DNA from: Talpa occidentalis
Taxonomy: Eukaryota > Chordata > Mammalia > Eulipotyphla > Talpidae
Length of the DNA: 64,000 nucleotides
Assembly (NCBI RefSeq): GCF_014898055.3
Contig: NW_023605083.1
Coordinates: 96,063,483 to 96,127,482, forward strand
Direction: 5' to 3'
Position numbers and translations under genes: made by a program
The notes under the pieces: model-generated
Seen by the model: only the letters and a program-made list of their open reading frames with translations
Databases searched by the model: none
What the model was told of the DNA's origin: nothing
Shown here: piece after piece, positions 44,150 to 54,980 of the stretch
Numbering within the stretch: position 1 is the stretch's first letter
Layout: every line of letters begins with the position of its first letter

Positions 44150-44850
44150 GTGCTAGTGAAATGCGATCATGCATGTATGAAACCATGCAAACCTGGGGGA
44201 ATGGACCTGGTTGGTGAGTACTCACCTGCATGCTTACAGCTACAGTACAAAAGGAACCTGGTGTAAAATAACAATAACAGGATTTATTTACATAGGGGCT
44301 GAGAAAAAGGGAGAAGAGGAGGGAGAGTATTCAGAGGCTGGCGCTTGGCCAGAAGCCATCTGTCCTACTTCAGATAGGATCTGTTGAGCAGAGACCAAGG
44401 TCCACGCAAAAGTCATCTGTGGTAAGTTGGTAGCTTCTCCACAGACACCCCTTCTCACTAGTGGTTTAACTGCCAGAAGCATTTTAAATGCCCCAAAGCC
44501 CAGAAGCTTAATTGGTCAAAAGTTCCATCACTTTAACTGCCAAAATCCCCAGCAATTTAACTGCCTCAAAGCTCCAGTAGCTTAACTGCCCAGAGCTCAA
44601 CTGTTTAACTGGCCAAGAACCTCAGCAGTTCAACTGCCAAAAGCCTTAGGTCCACCCCTATTTTCTATCAGCCCCAGCTCAGGGAGTGGAGTTTGAAAAG
44701 CTCCATCTTTACCATTCAAGTTGGTATCAGGGGATGGAGTCTAGAAAGCTCCACCTTTTACCATCAAGTTGGTGATGAGTGCCACTGCTCATTGTACCTG
44801 CTCATTGCTCCTCATTGTACCATATACATTTAGAATTAGTATGTGGGCCA
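44150..44850 (-). repeat. Candidate ERV LTR with internal tandem array
   Basis: On the minus strand the left part reads TAAATCCTG...AGGTGAGTACTCACCAACCAGG, similar in layout to the AATAAA-U5 part of the other two LTRs. The right part matches 37500-37690. A ~24-bp tandem array lies between. No TG/CA ends or target duplication could be fixed, so boundaries are approximate. Confidence 0.45.
44461..44645. repeat. ~24-bp degenerate tandem array
   Basis: A core TTTAACTGCC followed by AAAG/CTC recurs at about 44466, 44482 (decayed), 44506 (decayed), 44531, 44556, 44580, 44604 and 44628, a period of 24-25 bp. Repeated units in a U3 are often enhancer elements. Confidence 0.75.
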
Positions 44851-46084
44851 GGTGCATAATGCATGCACGATACATTGTCACTATCATATTTCCCTCTCCC
44901 AGTTGCCTGGAACTTTCCATCTTTAGTATTTTCTACTGTTAATGGTTTATTACCTGACAATCTGTTACATTCAGGAAGATGTGAGCTCTTGGTTCTTTTA
45001 TTCAGTAACTGATTGTATATTTTAGGTTTCCCTTCTTGGGAGGGCCATCCATTGGGTGCATTTTGGTTTACTCTAGTCTTGCTAGTTTAGCTCTGCCAGA
45101 TGAACTATTATGTCTCCAAACTCAAGGAGGAAGGAGAGCCTACAGTCTTTCCTTTAAGCTTCAAAGTACAAAAGGAACCAAAATTTACCCGCCCTCAAGA
45201 ATTTTCCTACCTGGGCTTAGTTCACATTGCTCTCTGAACTGAGCAAAGATTATTGTACTCCAGCCTAAGTTGTTTTAAGTCATGCTATCCCTCATCCTGC
45301 CTTGGACCTAGCTTTGGTACTAGTGTCTGCTTAATATGTGAAGAAGATATTCTATTTGAATTCCCATTCTTATGGGCTTTTAGAGCCATGGAATTTTCTT
45401 TTTTCAGGCCCTGTTCCTCACAGCTCCATCCATCCTGCACCCACTGCCCTGTATTTGCCAGCAATAAAAAGCCCAGTCTCAGAGCAGGCCAGAATCTGCT
45501 TCCACTCTTAGCACTCTGGCTGTCACCTAAAGGGGAAGGGTCCCTCAAACTACAAATTGGTGAGATATCCTAACAGCTTCTTCCAGGGGAGTGTTTCATA
45601 ATATTACCCAATCATGCAGGGTGTAGTCTAAGTCAGGCAATATTGGGGATCCCTCAATATCTTCATGTCTTTCTCAGAACCAATCACACCATGAAATAGG
45701 AAAGAAAAGGTCAATTTCTGCAAGTCCTTGCTTTCAAGTTTTACTGCAATCATTTGTCCAGAAGTCAAAACATCTGTTGTAGAATGGTGTAATCATTTTC
45801 TGAAAAATTCTCTTTTCATTAATCAAACATACTGTATTTTCTTTTACTTGGCTAGACTAAAGTAATCTGGAACACTTGAATTATAAGATCTTAATGTTAA
45901 GTGGAATTTTAAGAATCATTAAGTCCCATTCTTCCTTAGTGCTGGAATTTCTTTTAAGAGAATTCCGGTCACTCTAAATTCCTTCATGGGTGGAAGACTC
46001 AGTGTTTCCAGAGATAGGTCATCTAATCACAGGGTGATTTCTGTTGTTAGAAACCGCTTTTGCCTTTACTGTGGCAAAATTTCA
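44851..46084. other. No gene; possible ERV remnant
   Basis: GCAATAAAAAGCCC at about 45462-45475 sits between a C-rich stretch and CTCTGGCTGTCACC, which could be an LTR polyadenylation region. The evidence is weak. The rest is unrecognised. Confidence 0.3.
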
Positions 46085-46550
46085 CCTGTGACCTTCTAGT
46101 TGCTCTACCTAACCATCTGTGTTAGGCATGACCTTTATTCCTGGCATAAGACCCGTGAATATGTTACATTACATGACCAAAGAAACTTTGCAGATGTAAT
46201 TAAAGTTACTAATCAGCTGACTTCAAGATTGGGAAATTGTCGTAGATTATCTAATCAGATAAACCCTGAGAAGCAGAAATTCTACTCCAGCTGGTAATAT
46301 AAAGGAACACCAGAGATTTAGGCAGGAAGATGACAGAATACGGCTGGTGGCTTCAAGGTGAAGGGAACCATGTTCCAAAGAAATTGGGTCTTCAGTCCTA
46401 CAATCACAAGGAACAGAATTCTGCCAACAACTTGAAAGAGCTAGAACATCTCGATTTCAGCCCTGTGAGACCCTAAGCTGAAGACCTAGGTGGGTCACTG
46501 TGACCAGATTTCTGACCTACAGAACTGAGATAGCCAATGGGTATTCTTTT
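46085..46550 (-). repeat. MLT1-type MaLR LTR
   Basis: Antisense MLT1 pattern: 'AAAGAAACTTTGCAGATGTAATTAAAGTTACTAATC', then 'GGTGGCTTCAAGGTG', then 'GATTTCAGCCCTGTGAGACCC', then 'TTCTGACCTACAGAACTGAGATA'. Confidence 0.7.
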
Positions 46551-46974
46551 ATTTAAGGTGGGATCCCCAGGCTCAATAATGATTTTTGGTGCTCCTTGGC
46601 ACTTCACTCATAAGGCAGTCATGACCTGTCCATTCTTCTCAGGACTGCTCAAGCATTAGCTCCTCTTCTCCCTTTCAAATGCCACTTGAAGTTTTTTAGC
46701 TCCTTCTTGGGGCTGTATATATGTCCTCACCATCTGTTCCAGTTCTCTAGTATGCTATGTGTGGCCACTATGACAGATGAATGACACTATTCAATATTCT
46801 CAAAATTCAGGGGATTTCAGGATGTAAGCCTTCAGTTTTAAAATCAGGAAATTTCTGAGAACATGCAGTGACTAGAGGAGGTTGAGGAGCCTGCAAGATG
46901 GTTCAAACTATTTATAATTTGAACTACAAATAGTACTTGAGCCATCATCAGTCTTCAGTTCTTTCTTGCCACTA

Positions 46975-48130
46975 AACATCATGGCCAATCACAGGGCGAA
47001 CACCAGAGGATGGTATGCAGCCATCACCGAGAGAAGAAAGAGCTGCAGGAGAACATCCAGGGCATGAACGACCCGGTCCCCAGGAGCGACAAGAGCCGAC
47101 AGCTGCACCTAGACCTGGCCTGCTGAGGCCAAGATGGGGCTGAAGTAGCAGGAGGAGCTGGACACGTTCCGAGAGAGTTTCCTTGAACAGCAATCTACAT
47201 CCTGTCACCGATGAGCTGGTTAAGAATGCTGTGGAGATCAGCCTCCCTGCCTCTCCAAGGTACCGCGGAAGCTGTGAGCAAAAGGTGGTCCTGAAGGGCA
47301 GGTCTCGGGATAGGAGCCCCAGGCTCTAAGGCCGCCACTTTGAGAAGAAGCTTTGCCATCCTGGGGCAAAGAACCCCGAGACTGAGGATATTCTGCCCGA
47401 ATGTCATTATGAGGTGCGTGCACCCCTGCCCCGCTGGCGTCCTCAGGACAGTGAAGCGCCTGAGGCCGCAGCGGAAGCGCATCAACGACTTCCTGCCCCT
47501 CCGCGGCGACCCCGGAACCGCATGGCGGCTGCCGGGAAAACGGCCTGAGCTGCGTGGGGCGTCTCGCGCAGACCGGCTGGTGCTGAGAGCCTCGCCCCGC
47601 TCCTGAGGCCTTGCGGGCTGGGGTGATGCAGGCCTGCTGCCCCCCCCCCCCCCCCCCCCGCCACTGACACTGGAGCTGAGGCTGCTGTCGCGACGCCTCA
47701 GCAAGCTCCTGTTTTCTTGTGTGCGTTTCGTTTTAGTTGACATTTGCCCGCGCCTCTCCCTGCCCTGCTTCTCTGCCTTGCCATTTTATCCTCCTCTCAT
47801 TCCTTCTTCGCCTGCGGTGGAGGAAAATCTCCAGATTGTACTAGCCAGGAGGAGTTAAATTTGATAAGTTTGAATCACTTTTTGCCTCCCTTGAGAATTG
47901 TTCATGATGCATTTACATTTGGGGGAAAAATGGGAACTTGGTTTGATGCATTCTTAACCTGGGAAAAATCAGATTAGCTCTCTGTCTTCAGATTGTCTCA
48001 AGAACATACTGGATTACTTAAAGTTGGCATTTCTGTTACGGAAATGCTTTGTGGATGTGATGCCTTTTACTAAATTCTTTTGAAAAATAACTTTATTGTG
48101 AGCTGCTCTTGTGTTTTTTACTTAAACTGG
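46975..48130 (+). pseudogene. CpG-rich, pseudogene-like stretch of unknown origin
   Basis: From an ATG near 46980 the plus strand gives coding-looking, charged text (for example KKELQENIQGMND and DKSRQLHLDLA, coiled-coil-like) that shifts frame and hits stops within ~150 bp. GC- and CpG-rich sequence follows to about 47640, then a C20 tract, then AT-rich 3' UTR-like sequence. No introns are apparent, which suggests a processed pseudogene, but I could find neither a poly(A) tail nor a TSD. I do not recognise the parent gene. A minus-strand open frame of 182 codons (47743-47195) spans the same GC-rich DNA and is probably a compositional artefact. An alternative is a CpG island with a decayed first exon. 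Confidence 0.35.
47640..47659. repeat. C20 homopolymer
   Basis: Twenty consecutive C. Long C runs are rare in mammalian DNA compared with A/T runs. Confidence 0.9.
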
Positions 48131-48399
48131 GCTACTCAGGAGATGTCTCAAGTTATGAACAAGCACTTCCATTGTTTTGTTTTTTTGTAAAAACTTGGCG
48201 CGGCCCCCAAATTAATTTTAATTACCTAGATGTTTGTTAAATTCTAAATAACAGCGTTTGTCTAATTTAGAAGTTAAATGTTAGTGTTAAATATAAAAAG
48301 TAAGTTTACATAAATTGATAGGCCTGGTAAGGGTTACTCTAAGAAGATTTAAACTTAATGGTTTCCTTTATTAAAGATAGGAAGGGATCTGACTTTATT

Positions 48400-48686
48400 C
48401 AAGTAGTTGATTCATTTCGCTATATCTATGACTGGTATGAAGCAAAAGAGCCAAATTTACAGTTAACTTACTGCAAGGGGTGAAGAACTGAACCATTAAG
48501 TTTTTTTTATTCTAAGAAGACATAAAAGTATATATGATTTTACTCAAGTAGTTGATCCACCTTGTTATATCTGCAGCTGGTATGAAGTGAGAAGAATTTG
48601 TAATTAGTAACTTTCCTTACTTCTTAGAGAGGCATTGAAAAAGTATTAGTTGATCAGTTTTGTTATATCTACAATTGGCATGAACA
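48400..48686. repeat. Diverged three-copy tandem repeat
   Basis: Three related ~46-bp cores at 48400-48448, 48545-48591 and 48641-48686. They share AGTAGTTGATYCA, then TNTTATATCT, then a CTGGTATGAA-like end. Intervals are ~145 and ~97 bp. No known repeat family is recognised. Confidence 0.7.
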
Positions 48687-48801
48687 AAAAAATGAGCAAT
48701 ATGCTTTTATTGATATTTCAGATTGTTGGTGTCTTGAATTTGTCAAAAGAATATAAAAGTAAAATGATTTGCAGTAAGCAATTAAAAAATCTAATCTTCA
48801 T

Positions 48802-49068
48802 GGCCTCCCTGGTGGCGCTAGGGGTTAAACACTGCACTGTGAGGCAATCTGCAGCCTCTGCAGCATGAGTTCAATTCCCCGCCCGCCAGGAAGCAACCCA
48901 CATGGTGCAGCAGACTCCTGTGTCGCCCGCTGCTCCCCTCTGCAGTGTATTTCAGTCAGTCTGCCTGTTCTGTTCCCTACTCTGTCTCTAGTTAATCCTC
49001 TCACCCCCTGCATCTCTGGCCTGTACCCCAACCCCGCTCTTGTATGCATAAATAAATAAATCTTTTAA
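48802..49068 (+). mobile_element. tRNA-derived SINE, long form, older copy
   Basis: A full-length copy (head GGCCTCCCTGGTGGCG, B box AGTTCAATTCC, body, AAATAAATAAATCTTTT tail). The head is of the 'GGGGTTAAACACTGCACTGTGAGGC' variant. TSDs are only approximate (AAAAAATCTAATCTTCA versus AAAAAATTAATTTTCA). Confidence 0.88.
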
Positions 49069-50699
49069 AAAATTAATTTTCAAATACTGTATTTCAGTGG
49101 GTTACTTACCTTCAAAAACTTAAAGTTTGTTAAACTTTTAAATTAAAAATATTATTTGTGTACACTGGATGTTCTGAACTAAAATATATAAATAAAAAAA
49201 ACGAGAAAAATCCTGAGCAAACCAGGATGAGTTGGACACCCTATTCTTGGTTGCCAGTTCATGATTGAGGCTTGTAATATCAGATAGTTGTTTCTACAAC
49301 CTTCTTTGTGGCCTGGGCTTAGGTTACGTAGGTAGTGGGACCAAAGAGGAATCTGTTGGGAAGCTTCAGGGAAACCAGTTATCAGAGGCACACAAAGAGA
49401 AATGACCCTTCCTGTTGCCTTTGAATGTCACCATGTGAGTCTATGATATCTGGCACTGCAGCAGTCATCTTGTAATCCCGAATAAGCAAGCCTAAGGATC
49501 AAGTCAATGTGCTGATAAAAGAGAAAGACGAGGACTTTGTAGCCCTACTGTACTAACCCTGCTGCTACCTTTTCTACACATCTTGTTATAGGAGATACTA
49601 TTATTGGAACTACTTATAAGTGGTCAAGTACTTTTGTTTCTGGTAGTTGAAAACATTCTATGAATAAGGTACCATATCTGCCACTCACTGTTTCCTGAAC
49701 ACCTGTTCATACATATACAAGCACTATGAAGCAGACTCCAATATCACTTTGATCACATTGCACTGCCATTGCAAGTCCTAATTTATGTAAATTTGAAATT
49801 CTAACACTTATAGATTAGTTTTCTCTCTAATAGAAGTGTAGGAGGTAAAGTGGATAGCAGAGTGACATAGAAATATTGCAAAGGAAGCTTAGGATAGATG
49901 AAGGCAGAGAAAGCAAACCAGAGTTGAAAACTATTTTCTCACTTCTTTGAGGCATGAAGGCACTGAGAAATGTATGAGTTGACAGTATGTGCGAGGGCAT
50001 GGTGTTGTTCATGGCAGTGCTTGGATGCTATCGTCTTGCAACTTGGGCAAGAAGGGATAGAAAATTCTACCTCGCATTGGGTAACATGTTTACATATTCA
50101 GCACATCTAACTTCCCTATTCTGAGTCTCAGAGACAGAATTGTAAGTGGAGATATTCTGTAATTCTGAGACATAAATTTGACGTTACTAAGTGTTTGGAT
50201 GCAGGACTAGTCCTGAGAGGAAGGTTCATCTCAGTGTCAATCAGTAACAAGGCAAAATAGATTTATACTCATCTCAACAGACGTGTTAGTAAATGCAAAA
50301 TGAGTGCAAACTAATTTTTACCTGTTTCAGAGAAATGTCATTGGTATTTTTCATGCTTGATGGAAAACCATTATAATTGTGAACATGAACATATTTCCAG
50401 GAGCTTTCATGAGCTCATTTGTGATTGTGAACCCCTCTTCTATTTGCAGGTCTTAAGTTCAGATATTTTGAATTTTCCTAACCTGATGTTTTCACGAAGA
50501 TAACCATCATACTATGGGGAGGGAGGGGTTAGCAGACCAGAAAATGTGTCTGTCTCTGCCTCTGAAGGCATGGTCTTTTCTTTATGTTTGTATTTTCAGT
50601 GCTTATTGGGGCAAGTGATACGTAATAGATATTTTCTAAAATACTGACCTGATCTTGTAGCTGCATTGACTAAAATCTTCCAGTAACTTCCATAGTCTA
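49069..50699. other. No gene seen
   Basis: I can name nothing in this ~1.6 kb. Confidence 0.4.
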
Positions 50700-51050
50700 T
50701 AGAATTAACCCTTAGCATGAAGTGCAAGGCCTTTCACAGCCTTATCTAGCTTCTCTGGTGAGTTTCCTCTCTATATCCTTCTGTCTTATTGCCTTCAGCA
50801 CTTTGATGTTGCACAGAGTAATCATTGTTCTCCAACCATCTCTCACTTTCTCACCTATGTACCTTTACTGATAGTGTCCCTTTTATGACATACTCTCTCT
50901 CCTATGTATTCCTTAAGTCCCATCTGCCATTGATAACTAACTCAGCTCTTTTCCACGATGTGACTTTATTGATTCTCCTGGAAAACAGATGAGCGTCTGG
51001 CAGAATAAATGCCTGGTGCAGTGTCAGTAAGTACCTGTGGAATTGAGTTG
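50700..51050 (+). repeat. L2 fragment
   Basis: It follows the L2 3' pattern: 'AAGTGCAAGGCCTTTCACAGCCTTATCTAGC', then 'CTATGTATTCCTTAAGTCCCATCTG', then 'ATGTGACTTTATTGATTCTCC', then 'AATAAATGCCTGGTGCAG'. Confidence 0.55.
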
Positions 51051-51264
51051 AAGTGAACTGAGTACAAACCCATCTTTTCATGATCTGATAATTGGTCCTA
51101 GTTCTTCCCTGAAATACATTGTACAAATTTGTTTTTTCTTCCTCTTAACCCATTGCATTTTGAGGGTAGCTGCAAGGCATCTATTTAACCTTTGCTTCTC
51201 CAGACTCTTGCAGTATTGGCACTGATTATGAGTTATTGATGATTGAACTTTATTAGTATGCAGA

Positions 51265-51420
51265 GCTTTTCATGCATTATCTCATTTGATCTACGGATAA
51301 CTCCATAAGGAAGGTAAAGAACATGTAAATATGCCATTTCCCCTATGTTACAGATAGAGGAACTTAGTTTTAGAGAGGAGCAGTGACATGTACTAGGTCA
51401 TACAGAGGAATCTGAGTTCA
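51265..51420 (-). repeat. MIR fragment
   Basis: Antisense MIR: 'GCATTATCTCATTTGATCTACGGATAACTCCATAAGGAAGG', then 'CCCTATGTTACAGATAGAGGAACTTAG', then 'AGTGACATGTACTAGGTCATACAG'. Confidence 0.7.
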
Positions 51421-54270
51421 TTTGACTCAGATTCCCTTGTTCCTTTTTTTTTTTTTTTGTGCCTCATCTAGTTCCGACCATCTTGGTTCCTCTTCTCTGA
51501 ATTACCTCAGTTTGAATTAAAAAGTATCATTTTGGTCCTCAAATTAGGAGAGAATTTTGCTTTTCATGTTATTGCTGTCTTATTTTGTCACTGGATGAAG
51601 TTTGCAAAGTGGTAGAAAGCTTGGTTTGGTTGAGAACTACATATTGTAGCATAAAATATTAATTGAAAGATCTGTATATATCAGGGAATTTGCTGAGTTT
51701 TCACTGATCAGGTGCTGGTAATATAGTTTTGCATTTTTCCATGCTTATCACTTGGATTCTCCATCTGAAAGCTGCCCAGCTGTTGCTAAAGCTCACCTTT
51801 CACTGAGTATATAGCCATAAGCACCCAAACTGATTACAGGCCCTGCAACAAAAATGCATTATTTCGGCCAGCTGACTTCAATGGCCTCCTAAACTTTGAA
51901 AATTGCTCTAGTTTATACGTGGGAATGCCACCTTTTGATGAAACAATCTGCAGGCTTGAATTGTAAATATGTGTCCCCTGAGTGTGCAGGGTGCATGTTT
52001 TTGTTTGTTTTGTGTTGTGTGTGCTCTGTGTGTGTTAAGTGTTTGGATTGTATGGGTTTGTGTATATGTGTTGGTGGCAGAAGTGAAAATTGCAGGAGGA
52101 AGGAATCAGTCTTCTCACTAGGAATGACAGGGATGTTGAAAAATCTTCACTAAATCCACAATCTCTTCACCCAAGATTAGGCAAATAAAATTGTTGACTT
52201 GAAGAAGTCAGATTCTTGATGACTCCAAAGAGACAGCAGCAAAGTGAGTCAAGAAGCTTAGCTTCATATCAGCAAAGAGATAAAGGAACTTCAGCTCTGA
52301 GTGACAGTTTGAGCAATATACTCTAATCCGATTACCAGGGAATTCAGTGTCACTCTATATTAACAGGGGAGTTTTAGTACTGGATGGTAGAGTTAGTGTT
52401 CATCATCCCAAAACTTCAGTTAGTCCTTAGGATGAAATAACCCTTAAGGGGCAGGAGTCTGGGGTGAGGGGCAGCCAAGTCTCATCTCTTCTAAGGGTCT
52501 TTTGTTCACCCAAGGCTTTGTTGAAACTGTCAATTCCTCTGCCCTACAGAGGGAAGGGCGATAGAAACCAGAGGGCTTTGGCAAAGTCAGGGACTGAATC
52601 CGGCATCATGTCAATTCTGCTTTGATTTTCTAGGTCGAGAATTTTCACATTGAGTACCTTTGCTGCCTCCTTTAACCTCCAGGCTGAAACAATCTCCTAT
52701 TTAAAAATTGTCCTATGGGATTTAGCATCTTTTAATACTTTAGTTATTTGGAAGAGAAGGAAGGCAATGTGGTGTAAAAGAATAGAAAGGTGTATTTCCA
52801 TTACAGATTAATTAATCTCCTGGGACATTAGTGGAAATCCTGGGGTGAGGCTGGGCATAAGAATACAATTTACAAGTAACAAACACACTCTTGGGTGCTG
52901 AATTCCAGCCTCTGGCTCCTGTGTTTCAAATCCAAACCAGATCCTTTTTAAGACTGAGGCTTATTACTTAGTTGGAATGTTGATGTTTTGTGTGTTTCCT
53001 TTATGAAAAACTTATTTCCAGAGCAGATACCCATACTTGACTGGGATAAATTAAGTTTTAGATTTAATTTCACCTGGGAAGTGTCAGGCAAAGAATTTAG
53101 CGCCATCTACCCTTAGCCTGGGTAGAGAGGAAATACCTAGTCCATCCTTCAGTACCAAGCCTTGATGTGATCTTTTATGTAAGGGACTCCCAAATAATCC
53201 TCTACAAGTTTGGAATGACATCAGGCCTGGACAGAGTGTTCATTCAACCTACCCGAAAAGTGACAATGACTCACTTTTAATTCTGGTTAGAAATCATTTA
53301 AAAAGAATAGGAGGAAGCTCTATGTAGTTTCTTGGCACTCTCAGAGAACCCATAAATAGTCTGTTTTTTCCTAACGTACATATACAAACATAAGTGTGAG
53401 GCAGTCACATATGGAGAATTTTCTTGTTTTAGCAGCTTTAGGTTAAAGGCTATCTTGGACAAATGCATTAATCATTCCTTGATCTCAAAGGAATCCCCAA
53501 GTTGCCTTATAGGAAGGTCAGTGATTCCCAAACCTAAGTTGATCATCAAATTCACCTTGGGTGTACATATTGAAATATATAGATTCCTATTCCAATTCCT
53601 AACCTAATAAGAATGTTAAGGGGGGCAGGGTTCAGGACACATAACAGTTCTTCATTTAATTGGGTTTGGGAACTATTGATGCAGGTTATCTTGGGGCAGA
53701 AGTGGATCCATTGGGGAATGTAGCAGAGAGTCCAAAGCTGGTTTGGAGCTTTTTTAGTAGCAAATGATTGTTGGTATTCTTTTCTTTTATTAAAACTTCT
53801 TTTTAAGGTATGTGATGACTAGGTTGAGAATAGACCTAATAGTTTATATTAGAAAGGTAAATATTTGGATGGTTCCAATCTTTGTCCTTTATATTTTACA
53901 GTCGATGAGCGTAAGGCTTAAAATAAATGACTGAGCTTTTTCAGATTTCAGAGTTCTTAATCTTTCTAATATATCAAACCTACAAATAAAGAGCAGATGC
54001 ATGGATCTGCTTCTTCTCCTTTAAGTGGATTTTTGTGTCTTCTTATAGCTTTTCGGTTTTTGATGTATATGTTTATGACCACAGATTGCCCAAGGAAAGA
54101 AAAGAGCCAGTGCTTCCTATGTGGCATGTTTGTGCTTGACTCACCATCACAGCTGTGGGCCACTGAAGTTCTTGACTGAAGCCTAGCCTATTGGGACATG
54201 CTACTGTTCATGTTTATATATCTGATCTGATAATTTTCTCATTGTCTTGAATGCAAGATTCAGGCTTATT
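51421..54270. other. No gene; GT-rich patch
   Basis: A GT-rich imperfect stretch lies at about 52000-52080, with a T15 run near 51446-51460. The rest of this ~2.8 kb shows nothing I can name. Confidence 0.45.
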
Positions 54271-54338
54271 CTCCTCTCCTCTCCTCTCCTCTCCTCTCCT
54301 CTCCTCTCCTCTCCTCTCCTCTCCTCTCCTCTCCTCTC
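54271..54338. repeat. (CTCCT)n pentanucleotide repeat
   Basis: About 13 nearly perfect CTCCT units, giving a strictly strand-asymmetric polypyrimidine block of ~68 bp. Confidence 0.97.
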
Positions 54339-54668
54339 TTCTTATTGCAGAGGTACATTCTGCAATAAGAATGGCATAATTCTAAAAGACTAGAGTAGAA
54401 ATGGATGTTGGGACAGAGAATGACTGTGGTCTAAGTTGATGAGTGGATTTGGTGAAATTGATTGGGGACCTTGTTTCAAAGAGAGCAGGGGTTATAGAAA
54501 AAATGTTACCAAAATGGTGGAAATGAGATGGAAAGACAGGAGAGAATAGAATGGCCATGTGTTTCAAAATGGAAAATCCAGATAAAACTTTAGCCTTCAT
54601 TAGAGTTTGGAGTGACTTTCTAGATTTATTTCAAGAGTTGTGCCAGATGTCAAAAAATTTACTCAACT

Positions 54669-54969
54669 GGGCCTCCCCGGTGGCGCAGCGGTTGAGCGCT
54701 GGGTTGCGAAGCTGCCCGCAGCCTCTGCAGCACCGGTTCAATCCCCGGCGGCTCCCCAGCCACCGGAGGAGGGTCCCACAAGGCACGCAGACCTCTCCTG
54801 CCGCCCGCTGCTCCCCTCAGCAGTGTACTTTGGTCCTTCTGCCTGCTCTGCTCCCCGCTCTGGCTCTGGTGAATTCTCTCACCCTCCTGCGCTTCTGACT
54901 GTACCCAGTGCATGTATAAATAAATAAATAAATAAATCTTTAAAAAAAAAAAAGACTTTAAAAAAAAAA
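54669..54969 (+). mobile_element. tRNA-derived SINE, long form, young
   Basis: A full-length copy close to consensus (A box TGGCGCAGCGG, B box GGTTCAATCCC). It has a ~16-bp insertion after the B box ('GGCTCCCCAGCCACCGGAG'), where part of the head end appears duplicated. The tail is (AAAT)n-CTTT-A12-GACTTT-A12. TSDs: AAATTTACTCAAC before and AAAATTACTCAAC after. Confidence 0.92.
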
Positions 54970-54980
54970 AATTACTCAAC

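Noticed and set aside
45620..45665. Short inverted repeat around CAATATTGGGGATCCCTCAATATC
   Set aside because: A short imperfect palindrome with no associated element; expected by chance in a 64-kb window.
47195..47743. Minus-strand 182-codon open frame as a gene
   Set aside because: GC/CpG-rich DNA with a C20 tract coding for poly-Gly; no domain and no supporting signals. More likely a compositional artefact opposite a pseudogene-like stretch.
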